61,468 bases of DNA from a virus, in IMG/VR virus record IMGVR_UViG_3300025308_000073, positions 1 to 61,468 of that record. One strand, given 5' to 3'. The notes beneath the pieces were generated by a model that saw only the letters and a list, made by a program, of their open reading frames with translations, ran no database searches and had not been told where the DNA came from. Both the position numbers and the translations under genes were made by a program. How positions within the stretch are numbered: the first letter of the stretch is position 1; each line of letters starts with the position of its first letter. Below, in pieces: positions 31,645 through 40,900 of this stretch.

Positions 31645-33870
31645 ATGTCATGGTACAAGTCGGGCACGGTATCGGTAACGAATGGCTCTGCCTCGGTAGT
31701 TGGTGTCGATACGCTGTGGGCAACCCAGGCGGCGGCGGGCGACATGTTCACGTTGGACGGTTCAATATTCTACGAGGTGCTGTCCGTCACCGATAACACG
31801 CACCTGGCGCTTGCCAGCATTTATGCCGGGACAACGCTTTCCGCGCAGGCATACGCGATCATCCGTAATTTCACCAGCACGACCAATGCGCAGTTGGCAT
31901 TGAATCTGGCCGACATGATTAACAAGTGGCACCTGTCGCTGGACGAGCTGCTGACATGGCTGACATCGCTTGGTTCTGTAACTTTGACTAATCCGGCAAC
32001 CGGATCGGCTGTTTCTGTTAAAACGCCATCGCAGATTCAGGCTGAGTGGATCGGAGCACTATCAAAGGCAATCACCACGGCGGATGTGGCGCTGACTACG
32101 ACTGAAGCCAGCAATGCTTTCATCAAAGCGACCGGTGCGCTGACCGGCAACCGATCAATGACAGTGCCTGCAGCACAAGGGCATCTGATCGCATTCGAGA
32201 ATGCCACGAGCGGCGCTTACACGCTGACGGTCAAAACCCCGGCTGGTACTGGCGTGGTGGTAGGGCAAAACGAACGGGCGTTGCTGTTTTGCGATGGCAC
32301 GAATGTAGTTAATGCGTTTACCTCTGCTCCAGGCATAAATGCTGCTGATGTGGCGAATACTCCATCAGGGAATGTTACAGCAACTAACATGCAGGCGGCT
32401 GTAAACGAGTTGGATGCAGAAAAGGCAAAATTGGCTGGCGATGCCGCACAGGATTTCTCTGCAAAGAACCTGACTTCCACTGGAAATGCCACTCTCGGCG
32501 ATTCTGCCGCCGACATGCACATTGTCAACGGGCCGATGGTATTCAATCATGGGTTTGTTATTGGGAGTCAGTCTGTAACGGTGAGCAATATCGGCACTCC
32601 CGGCGCAGCCGGATTCGGCGTTGGCATCTGCCCGTCCGCGCCTGCCGGGATGTATCCGTTGAGCAACGGCACATTCAGCCCGTTCGACGACGACTACGGC
32701 AATTACATCTACTCCGATGGCAGCATCATGGTGTGGATTCCGGCGTTTTATTACAAATATGGAACAGGCGCGAATGGGCTGGCGGTGAACGTCGTGGACA
32801 TCAAGCCGCTCGGGTATTTCGTGACGGCCGCGAATTCGCCGTTCAAGAGCGCAGCATTATTTGCGGACGAGGTGACCGCCGCGAACGCCGCTGGCTATGC
32901 GCTGCATCGCGCATTCTATGACGGCGGTGCGCTGCAATATGGCGTGTTCGTGGATAAATACAAATGCTCGAATAATGGCGGCACGGCGTCCAGTATCAGG
33001 ATCGGCAATCCACTCTCCAGCGCCGCCGCCAACAATCCATTCAGCGGGCTGACCGGAGCGCCCGCCAATGCTTACTACGGCGCAATCGCTGCCGCCAAGA
33101 CGCGGGGGGCGAGCTTCTTCCCTTCCAGCCTGTTCATCCGCTCCGCGCTGGCGCTGCTGGCGCTGGCACACGCACAAGCCTCAACCGCAGCGACCTGGTG
33201 CGCCTGGTACAACGCGACCTACAACTTCCCCAAGGGCTGCAACAACAACGCGCTGGGCGACGCGCAGGATAGCGCGCTGACATTCACCTCCGCCGGCAAT
33301 GCGACCTACCCGACGGCGAACAAGACCGGCAGCGCCAATGTGCTGGCGAAAACTACGCACAACGGGCAGGCCTGCGGGGTGGCGGACGTGAACGGCACGA
33401 TATGGGAAGTTTGCCTCGGGCTGACCTCGAACGGCACAAATATCTACATCCTGAAAACGTCCGCCGCGATGAAGGATATTACGTCCGGAAACACACTGGC
33501 GACAGACGCTTGGGGTGCGACCGGCATCGCCGCGCTCTATGACGATCTCGGCACGACGCATGGCGCGCTATGGGCGACAGGCGCAAGTCGTGTTGTCTAT
33601 TTTGGCGCGGCCACTCAGGTGTTCGATGCGGCAACCAGCGGCAACGCATGGAACGCGGCGGGCGCTGGCGTGCCGCTGGCAGGTGGGGTCGGCGGAACCA
33701 ATGCATTCGGTAATGACGGCCTGTGGGACTACAAGCCCAATGAGATGTGCCCGCTCGCCGCCGGCGCCTGGAGCAACTCGTCGAATGCCGGGGTGTGGGC
33801 GTTGAATCTCTGCAATGCGCGGGGCGGCTCGTACAGCGACGTGGGGTTGCGCGCGGCCTTGTATCTCTGA
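31645..33870 (+). CDS. DGR2 target: tail fibre / receptor-binding protein
   Basis: A 741-residue protein. The N-terminal 120 residues look like a virion-attachment module (GTVSVTNGSASVVGVDTLWATQAAAGDMFTLDG), the centre is beta-rich with a GALTGNRSMTVPAAQG stretch, and residues about 300-741 form a lectin/FGE-like C-terminal domain (WCAWYNATYNFPKGCNNNALGD, CGVADVNGTIWEVCLGL). The extreme C-terminus is VR-C (about 701-737, WSNSSNAGVWALNLC...). AAGGAG precedes ATG 31645. Diversification here would change host-receptor binding, as Mtd does in BPP-1. Confidence 0.9.
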   Translation: MSWYKSGTVSVTNGSASVVGVDTLWATQAAAGDMFTLDGSIFYEVLSVTDNTHLALASIYAGTTLSAQAYAIIRNFTSTTNAQLALNLADMINKWHLSLDELLTWLTSLGSVTLTNPATGSAVSVKTPSQIQAEWIGALSKAITTADVALTTTEASNAFIKATGALTGNRSMTVPAAQGHLIAFENATSGAYTLTVKTPAGTGVVVGQNERALLFCDGTNVVNAFTSAPGINAADVANTPSGNVTATNMQAAVNELDAEKAKLAGDAAQDFSAKNLTSTGNATLGDSAADMHIVNGPMVFNHGFVIGSQSVTVSNIGTPGAAGFGVGICPSAPAGMYPLSNGTFSPFDDDYGNYIYSDGSIMVWIPAFYYKYGTGANGLAVNVVDIKPLGYFVTAANSPFKSAALFADEVTAANAAGYALHRAFYDGGALQYGVFVDKYKCSNNGGTASSIRIGNPLSSAAANNPFSGLTGAPANAYYGAIAAAKTRGASFFPSSLFIRSALALLALAHAQASTAATWCAWYNATYNFPKGCNNNALGDAQDSALTFTSAGNATYPTANKTGSANVLAKTTHNGQACGVADVNGTIWEVCLGLTSNGTNIYILKTSAAMKDITSGNTLATDAWGATGIAALYDDLGTTHGALWATGASRVVYFGAATQVFDAATSGNAWNAAGAGVPLAGGVGGTNAFGNDGLWDYKPNEMCPLAAGAWSNSSNAGVWALNLCNARGGSYSDVGLRAALYL
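33745..33856 (+). repeat. DGR2 variable repeat (VR-C)
   Basis: 112 bases ungapped to TR2 (34300-34411) with 11 substitutions, all at TR2 adenines (24 available); the other 88 positions are unchanged. The 3' end GTGGGGTTGCGCGCGG is identical in both and then diverges, marking the start of mutagenic homology. Confidence 0.95.
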
Positions 33871-33887
33871 TGGCCTGAGCGATAGCG

Positions 33888-34298
33888 ATGGGCCTACACG
33901 ATGAAGCGAAGCTGGATCAAAAGTTCACGGAGTTTGCAAAGCTGATGAATATCCACCTCAATCACTTTCCGCGCCACGAGAAGTATGGCCTCGCCCTGGA
34001 GATCAGGCGCGCGGCCTATGAGGTCTATGGCTATATCGTCGAGGCGCAAAAGCGCTATCACAAGAAAACCACGCTTACCAACCTTGATGTACGCCACGAG
34101 CAGCTGCGCATGCTGATCCGACTGGCGCACTCGCTCGGCTATTTTGAGTTCAAGGATGGTAAGCGCGCAGATAAATCACCCGCCGCACTGGGAGAGCATC
34201 GCTATCTCGCCCTGTCCCGGTTGGTGGATGAATTGGGCAGGATGCTGGGCGGCTGGATAGTCGCCGATCGCCTGCTCGATAAACGGGAGGCGCCTTAA
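33888..34298 (+). CDS. avd: DGR2 accessory variability determinant (Avd)
   Basis: A 136-residue four-helix-bundle protein: KFTEFAKLMNIHLNHFPRHEKYGLALEIRRAAYEVYGYIVEAQ, TLTNLDVRHEQLRMLIRLAHSLGYF and GEHRYLALSRLVDELGRMLGGWIVADRL. Avd forms a basic pentameric barrel that binds the RT and TR RNA and is essential for retrohoming in BPP-1. It lies between target and TR, the classic order. No strong Shine-Dalgarno is seen before ATG 33888. Confidence 0.92.
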   Translation: MGLHDEAKLDQKFTEFAKLMNIHLNHFPRHEKYGLALEIRRAAYEVYGYIVEAQKRYHKKTTLTNLDVRHEQLRMLIRLAHSLGYFEFKDGKRADKSPAALGEHRYLALSRLVDELGRMLGGWIVADRLLDKREAP

Positions 34299-34299
34299 C

Positions 34300-34411
34300 A
34301 TGTGCCCGATCGCCGCCGGCAACTGGAACAACTCGTCGAATGCCGGGGTGTGGGCGTTGAATCTCAACAATGCGCGGGGCAACTCGAACAACAACGTGGG
34401 GTTGCGCGCGG
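34300..34411 (+). repeat. DGR2 template repeat (TR2)
   Basis: 112 bases with 24 adenines, beginning just after the avd stop. The translation (AGNWNNSSNAGVWALNLNN) is full of AAC codons, the codon type that adenine mutagenesis diversifies without creating stops. About 140 bases separate it from the RT start, comparable with the spacer RNA that BPP-1 needs for cDNA priming. Confidence 0.95.
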
Positions 34412-34550
34412 ACTCGAAGCCTCAAAGACCGCAGCTTGGTCAAAGTGGAATCAAGGGAGGCGCTTTCCGGCGCGTGGCGCAAGCCACGGCGAAATCGGCC
34501 GGCTTCCGCCTTTCTGGTAGGGCGGCATGCCGTCTCGAAGGTCGGGCGAT

Positions 34551-35573
34551 ATGAAGCGCATCGGACATCTATACGAGCAGGCTTTTACCCGCGAGGCGTT
34601 GCTGATCGCATTTCACGCGGCAGCGCGCCATAAGCATGGAAAGCGCGCTTGCTTCAACTTCGAAAAGAGCTTGGCCAGCAACCTCGACGCATTACATCGC
34701 GAGCTGACTGACGGAAGTTACCAGCCGCGCCCGTATTACAGCTTCATGGTGCATGAGCCAAAGCCGCGCCGCATCTATGCGCCAGCATTCCGAGACCTGG
34801 TGGTGCAGCACGCCATCTATCGCGTGATCTCGCCTATTTTTGAACCCGGTTTTATCGCACAATCATTCGCCTGTCGCGTCGGCTATGGGACACACAAGGC
34901 GGCAGACTACGCGCAAAGCGCGCTACAGCGCATCCCGCGCGACAGCTACACACTCAAGCTGGATATTCGCAAATTCTTCTATCGCATCGACAGGTCGATT
35001 CTGCGCCAACAGATCGAGCGCAAGATCAAGGATGCGCGCTTTATCGAGATGATGATGCAATTCGCCGACCACGGCGAACCGCAAGGCATCCCCATCGGAA
35101 ATCTGCTGAGCCAGCTCTATGCGCTGATCTATCTAAACCCGCTGGATCACTATATCAAGCGCGAGCTGGGCATCAAGCACTACTGCCGCTACGTCGATGA
35201 CTTCGTGCTGTTCGGCATCAGCCGCGAACGCGCTGTCGAGTGCCAGCGCTTGATCGTTGATTTTATCCGGCGCGAGCTGAGCCTTGAGCTATCCAAGTCA
35301 ACCATCGCACCTATGGCGCGCGGCATCAACTTCGTCGGGTATCGCACCTGGGCGAGCCGCCGCTTCATTCGCCGTCATAGCCTTGGCAACTACCGCATAG
35401 CCATGTGCCGCGGCGAGATTGAATCCGCCGCATCTATTCTCGGCCATGCGCGCCGCACTCATTCTTTGCAGCACATGCTGCGCTTTTCAAGGGAGCACCA
35501 CCATGACCACCATCGTTGCCTACCAAAAATATATCGACTCGCTAATTACGCGCGAACTGCTGCTGCCGGTTGA
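34551..35573 (+). CDS. DGR2 reverse transcriptase
   Basis: A 340-residue DGR RT: MKRIGHLYEQAF start, EPKPRRIYAPAFRDLVVQHAIYR, LKLDIRKFFYRID with the first catalytic Asp (about 138), GIPIGNLLSQLYALIYL (motif 4 with SQ, about 179-195), YVDD (214-217) and GINFVGYRTW. It is distinct in sequence from RT1 (different motif context and accessory protein), so the two DGRs are not recent duplicates. ATG 34551 is chosen for the family-typical MKRIGxLxE start. Confidence 0.94.
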   Translation: MKRIGHLYEQAFTREALLIAFHAAARHKHGKRACFNFEKSLASNLDALHRELTDGSYQPRPYYSFMVHEPKPRRIYAPAFRDLVVQHAIYRVISPIFEPGFIAQSFACRVGYGTHKAADYAQSALQRIPRDSYTLKLDIRKFFYRIDRSILRQQIERKIKDARFIEMMMQFADHGEPQGIPIGNLLSQLYALIYLNPLDHYIKRELGIKHYCRYVDDFVLFGISRERAVECQRLIVDFIRRELSLELSKSTIAPMARGINFVGYRTWASRRFIRRHSLGNYRIAMCRGEIESAASILGHARRTHSLQHMLRFSREHHHDHHRCLPKIYRLANYARTAAAG

Positions 35574-35922
35574 CGCGGAAAACAACCGCCTCGGCACCGA
35601 GCTGGCGACAGTGGACGGCATCACCTACGTCTGCCTGCCAGCTGGCGCAGCGCTGCCACCCGACCAGCCGGACGAGATACTGGCAAGCATCGCAGAAAAC
35701 ATGACGCTCACCGCCGTGCAGATCGCCGTCATCAAGGATGCCAGCCCGCATGTGCGCCTGATTAACCAGCGCGTCGCCGCGATGATCGCAGCCGAATACA
35801 GTCTGGAGGACGAGATCAAGCTGCTGCGTACCGCGCCGTCGGCAGAATTCGACACCTACAACGCCCACGTCGAGGCGTGCCGGGCATGGGGTAGGGAAGA
35901 GAAGGCAAAGCTGGGGCTGTGA
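35503..35922 (+). CDS. Hypothetical protein downstream of DGR2
   Basis: A 139-residue protein overlapping the RT 3' end by 71 bases in another frame, with GGGAG before ATG 35503. It contains VAYQKYIDSLITRELLLPVDAENNRLGTELATVDGITYVCLPAGA and a helical half (HVRLINQRVAAMIAAEYSLEDEIKLL). It could be a tail-fibre assembly protein or chaperone by position, but shows no known family. Confidence 0.65.
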   Translation: MTTIVAYQKYIDSLITRELLLPVDAENNRLGTELATVDGITYVCLPAGAALPPDQPDEILASIAENMTLTAVQIAVIKDASPHVRLINQRVAAMIAAEYSLEDEIKLLRTAPSAEFDTYNAHVEACRAWGREEKAKLGL

Positions 35923-36362
35923 TGAGATACCCCCTAACCTTCTACGTAGACTCCCTCCCACCTGACGTCGGAGGTTGCGCCAACGGCCCGGTGATACGCA
36001 TCCTGAAAAAGTACCGCGACCGCAAGGACGAGGGCATTTATCAGCACGAACTACTGCACGTCAAACAGTGGTTTGCTGTCTCTGTATTCAGCGGGCTTGC
36101 GCTATTTTTCCTCGGCATGGTACTCACCGGCATCTTTGAAATAGATATGTTCGCCATGGCGCTGCTTGGGCTTGGAGTGCATTCGATCCTATCAAAGTTC
36201 GTGCCGGAGTACCGGCTTGCAATTGAAGTTGAGGCATACAAGAAGCAGTTGTGTTTTTACAACGACGACCGCTCAGAATTGTTCGCTGGATTTATCGCCA
36301 CCAGATACAACCTGAACATCACAAAAGAGAATGCACTGAAACTACTTAAGGGTGAGTTATGA
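35922..36362 (+). CDS. Membrane protein with HELLH metalloprotease-like motif
   Basis: A 146-residue protein. YQHELLHVKQWF (about residues 40-51) is an HExxH zinc-protease signature, followed by two membrane segments (VSVFSGLALFFLGMVLTGIF and MFAMALLGLGVHSILS) and a helix with EYRLAIEVEAYKKQ that could supply the third ligand. ATG 35922 overlaps the previous stop. An active enzyme is possible but unproven. Confidence 0.6.
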   Translation: MRYPLTFYVDSLPPDVGGCANGPVIRILKKYRDRKDEGIYQHELLHVKQWFAVSVFSGLALFFLGMVLTGIFEIDMFAMALLGLGVHSILSKFVPEYRLAIEVEAYKKQLCFYNDDRSELFAGFIATRYNLNITKENALKLLKGEL

Positions 36363-37978
36363 CCGGCTATGCAGTGCGGCAATTCAAGGGTATAGCGCCA
36401 AGAGCGGAGCCGCGCCTGCTACAAGAGAACCAGGCGCAGGTCGCGCTGAATTGCAAGCTGTGGCACGGATCATTGCGTCCATTACAGGCAAATCTATTTG
36501 TTGGCAATTTGAGTAAACCTGGAGTGATCCAGACTATTCACCGCTTCGGTCACGCTACGCCCTCCGACACGCAATACTGGTTTCATTGGGCTTCCGATGT
36601 CGATGTTTGCCGCGGGCAGGTATTTGGCGATGTTCAGGAGCGAACCTATTACACCGACGGGACGCTTCCAAAAGTGACCGATGGTACGCTGGCGCTGTCG
36701 GGCGGCGGCACAAATTACCCGAACGCCAGCTACACGCTTGGAATTCCACAGCCCGCCGCCGCTGCGACAGTGGCGCTCAATGGCGCAGGATCGGGTATCG
36801 CCGAGACGCGCGTTTACACCTACACCTATGTTTCAGCGTGGGGCGAAGAGGGGAAGCCTGCAGCCGCATCAGTTCCTATAGACGTACTGCCAGGACAGAC
36901 GGTTGACCTGTCAGCATTGAGTGGTGCGCCTACCGGGGCACACAACATCGTTACCAAGCGCATCTACCGCTCAGTATCGGGTAGTTTCGGCACGGCGTAC
37001 CTATTTGTCGCGGAAATCGCTGTGGCAACCACTTCATATAACGACGCTGTGGCGGCAGATAATCTCGGCGAGCAGTTGCCAAGCCTCGCTTATTCAATGC
37101 CGCCAGCCACACTGAAAGGATTGATCTCGCTACCGAACGGCATGATGGCCGGTTTCGACGGCAAGGATGTGTATTTTTGCGAGCCATATAAGCCGCACGC
37201 TTGGCCGTTGGCGTATGTGATGACCGTGGATTATGACGTGGTTGCATTGGGTGTAACCGATACCACGCTAGTGGTGTTGACGAAAGGCTTTCCGTACCTG
37301 ATGCAAGGAACGCACCCTGACAATATGAGCATGGTCAAGGCAGAAATCCCGCAGGCGTGCGTCTCGAAGCGATCTGTGGCGTTTCTTGGCGGTGCCGTGG
37401 TGTACGCCTCGCCGGATGGGATGTTCGCCATTGGCAACGGCACGATCAATCTCACCGAGCAGATTTTTACCAACAACGAGTGGCGCGCATTCTTCAAGCC
37501 GGATTCGATTCATGGCTACGTCTACGACGATAAGTACATCGGTTTCTACGATACTGGATCGGTACAAGGCGGGTTTATCATCGATCCGAAGCGCGGCGAC
37601 TTTACCATGCTGGACTGGTACGCCACGGCTGGCTACTACGACCCGCAGCGCGACGCGCTTTTCCTGGTGGTCAGCGGGTTGCTGGTCAAATTTGACGAAG
37701 GCGTTACCTACCTGACTGCATTGTGGCGCTCCAAAGTGTTCTACTCGCCACGCCCGGTCAATCTGGGCGCGATCCGCGTGGAGGCGGCGACCTACCCGGT
37801 GAGTGTGCAGGTATTTGCCGATGGGGTTTCAAAGGGAACATTTTCGATTACCAGCGGAATGGCGCAGCGGCTTCCTTCCGGATACACCGCAAAGACGTTT
37901 GAGTTTCTCGTATCATCTGCGGTCGAGGTGTACTCAGTCGCATTCGCCGAATCCATGGCGGAGCTGGCAAATGTCTAA
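36359..37978 (+). CDS. Tail/virion structural protein
   Basis: A 539-residue protein: QFKGIAPRAEPRLLQENQAQVALNCKLWHGSLRPLQ start, then beta-strand repeats with a fibronectin-like segment (TRVYTYTYVSAWGEEGKPAAAS, then VTKRIYRSVSGSFG) and LISLPNGMMAGFDGKDVYFCEPYKPHAWP, a pattern seen in phage tail-hub or tailspike-base proteins. It is linked by ATGA overlap to its upstream gene and overlaps the next start. Confidence 0.7.
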   Translation: MTGYAVRQFKGIAPRAEPRLLQENQAQVALNCKLWHGSLRPLQANLFVGNLSKPGVIQTIHRFGHATPSDTQYWFHWASDVDVCRGQVFGDVQERTYYTDGTLPKVTDGTLALSGGGTNYPNASYTLGIPQPAAAATVALNGAGSGIAETRVYTYTYVSAWGEEGKPAAASVPIDVLPGQTVDLSALSGAPTGAHNIVTKRIYRSVSGSFGTAYLFVAEIAVATTSYNDAVAADNLGEQLPSLAYSMPPATLKGLISLPNGMMAGFDGKDVYFCEPYKPHAWPLAYVMTVDYDVVALGVTDTTLVVLTKGFPYLMQGTHPDNMSMVKAEIPQACVSKRSVAFLGGAVVYASPDGMFAIGNGTINLTEQIFTNNEWRAFFKPDSIHGYVYDDKYIGFYDTGSVQGGFIIDPKRGDFTMLDWYATAGYYDPQRDALFLVVSGLLVKFDEGVTYLTALWRSKVFYSPRPVNLGAIRVEAATYPVSVQVFADGVSKGTFSITSGMAQRLPSGYTAKTFEFLVSSAVEVYSVAFAESMAELANV

Positions 37979-40900
37979 TTGGGGCGGCCTGCCATCCATC
38001 GTCTCGGCGCTGCCGAACGATCTGCGCAACTTCTTGCAGCGCGTCAAGGAAACGCTCGACGGCGCGATGACCGGAAACAGCCGGTTTGTCACGGTCAATG
38101 ACCTGGTGAACGGAAACGTCGCCACGATTGACCAGTACGGTAACGTCACCAACGGCAATCTGTCGTTCGATTACACCCAGCCGCCGGCACCGACCAACCT
38201 GGTAGCGGCTGGCGCGCTTACCACGATCATGCTGCAATGGGATGATCCGCTGTATGCGAATCTTGCTCATGCGGAGATATGGCGCGCCAGCGTGGACAAT
38301 CAAGGCGTGGCGGTGTTGATAGGCACTTCGTCAGGTGTACTGTACGCCGATTCAGTGGATGCGCAGTCGTCCTACTATTATTGGGTGAGGTTTGTTTCCA
38401 AGGCGAACATAACCGGGGCATTCAACGCGATCAATGGGGTGCTTGGCACGACCAGCGCCGACCCATCGGCAATGCTGGAGATTCTGGGTGGGCAGATCAC
38501 GGCGAGCCAGCTTCATGCCGCATTAAACAGCCGCATCGACCTGATCGACACCCCGGCCACCGGGCTGATTGCGCAGGTCGGCACAATCAATTCGCTGACC
38601 GTCCCGACGCTCAACGAGCAAGCAGATAAGCTGGCGTTTGCCATCAACGAGCTTTCCTTGCAGGCAAGCGCCGCGCAGCAAAAGCTGTTGTTCAGCAAGG
38701 CCATTACCGACGCGACGATCACCGTCGATCCTGCAACCGGAACGATCACGCTGAATGCAGTTGAAGCATTAAAAAATGGCTCGGACATTACGCTGAACAC
38801 CGTGGAAACCACGCTGAACGCGCATGATGCCAGCATCATTTCCAATGCCAGCTCGATAAGTTCCGTATCTGGCCGCATGACAAGTGCGGAATCCACTATC
38901 GCGCAGCATTCGTCAGACATCGCACTACGCGCCACAAAGACTGAGCTGAACGACGCAGCCGCTGCAATTCTGGCCGGGTTTACGCCAGCCTATACCTGGG
39001 CATTCAACGGTACGACTGAAAGCTGGACGGCAAATTCTGCCACATTGACCGCATACAGCTACGATATTGAAGTTGCTGAAACAGGTGCTGGTGCATACAT
39101 TGACAGCCCGGTCATTTCGGTTGATGGTTCCATGTACTCGCTGGTCTACCTCAAAATGGACAAGAAGGCCGGAACGGGTTGGACTGGAAAGATTCAATAC
39201 CAGACCGCCGGGCACGGATATTCTGACGCGCACCACAAGGTATTTGCAGAGCCAGCATGGGATGCAACCTACAAGGTGCTGGCGCTGGATATGTCCACGC
39301 TAACGGCTGGAGGCAATGACTGGGAAACCAGCACGATCACCGGCATACGGATTTTCTTGGGCGCAGGTAGTGGCGATACAACAGACATTGACACCATCGA
39401 GATCGGCAAGAGCCAGATTGACCAGATACTGACCGCAGACATCAACGCCCGACTGGGCGCGGCGGAAATCACTATCGACGCCAATACGGCGGCAATCGCA
39501 CTAAAGGCCAGCGAGACGACGGTGGCAGGCCATACGGTGCGGCTCGGAACGGCAGAAGCCACCATTGATGCCCATACGGCAAGTATCAACCTGAAAGCGA
39601 ACAGCACAACAGTCACCGCCATAGATGCCCGCCTCGGCGTGGCTGAGGTCGATATTGACGCGAACACGGCCAGCATCGCCTTGAAGGCATCACAGACCAC
39701 AGTTACCGCGCTGGATACAAGAGTCTCAACGGCAGAAGCGAATATTGACGCGAACACGGGCAGCATTTCGCTCACAACCTCGCAGGCGCAGGACGCGACA
39801 AGCAACGTCAATGCCGTCGGAGATTCGCTGCTGTCCGCGCTGCTCGGGTTGGACAACACGCTTGGGCGGGATCGCGCTTCTTCGTATGGCGTGGCTACGG
39901 CGATGCTGGAAATTTCCTCTGCCGTTGACGCGCTCGGAGCTGAGGCAGCAGCACGGCTATTGCTGGAGGCGGCCTACCAGAGCACGGCGGCGGCATTATC
40001 CAACAACTACTACACCAAAGCGGCGGCGGATGCAGCGGTAGCCAGTTACACCGCCAGCATGTCGGCGGCAGCATTCAAGCAGCGCATTTACCGGCAGCCT
40101 GCCGCGCCGACCAGCGTAACGCTGTTCACTGGGGATGTGTGGATCGACACGGCCAATAATTGCCGGATCAGTTATTGGGACGGAACGGCGTGGCAGCTTT
40201 CGCAAGATACGCGCATTGCGGCCAATGCTGCGGCGATTATATTGGAGCAAACGGCCAGGGCTGACGGGGACAGCGCGAACGCAAGCAGCATCAGCCAAGT
40301 GCAGGCACGGCTCGATGCCGGCGACTATGCCGCAGTAAAAATAGAGTCGTCAGCCAATGCCTCGGCGATTGCCGGGCTTTCTGTCGAGTACAGCCTGAAG
40401 CTGGACGTGAACGGCTTTGTTTCCGGCTACGGCACGGTGAACGATGGGACGAGCAGCGAATTCCTGATCGCCGCCAACAAGTTCGGCATCGTCGCGCCGA
40501 CGCTGAATTCCGATACTGAACCGGTCACGAAGTATCACGGCCTGATCTGGAAGAACATCAGCGCCGGAACGGTGGCCGGGGTTCCACCAGGAGCAAGCCG
40601 CCGCTGGGTGGTTGTGAGTGCGGTCGGTAGCTGGCAACTGGTCGGCTTCGGCGCGCTGCCGTTCGCGGTACTGACGACAGCCACAACGATCAACGGCACC
40701 GAGTTTCAGCCCGGCGTGTATATCGATGGCGCGAGTATCGTTGAAGCGACCATCGGGAATGCGCAGATCGGCACCGAGGCGGTGGATAACTCGAAGATCG
40801 CCGATGTCAGCGCGGCCAAGATCACCTTCGGCGAAATGAGCGGCGACCGGATCGCGGCAAACAGCCTGGACGCAGACCGGATTAAGGCTGGCACTCTGAT

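Noticed and set aside
33857-33890. A hairpin after VR-C comparable with the one after VR-A and VR-B
   Set aside because: Only a 4-bp GGCC pairing with a 15-base loop was found; too weak to call a DGR recognition hairpin.
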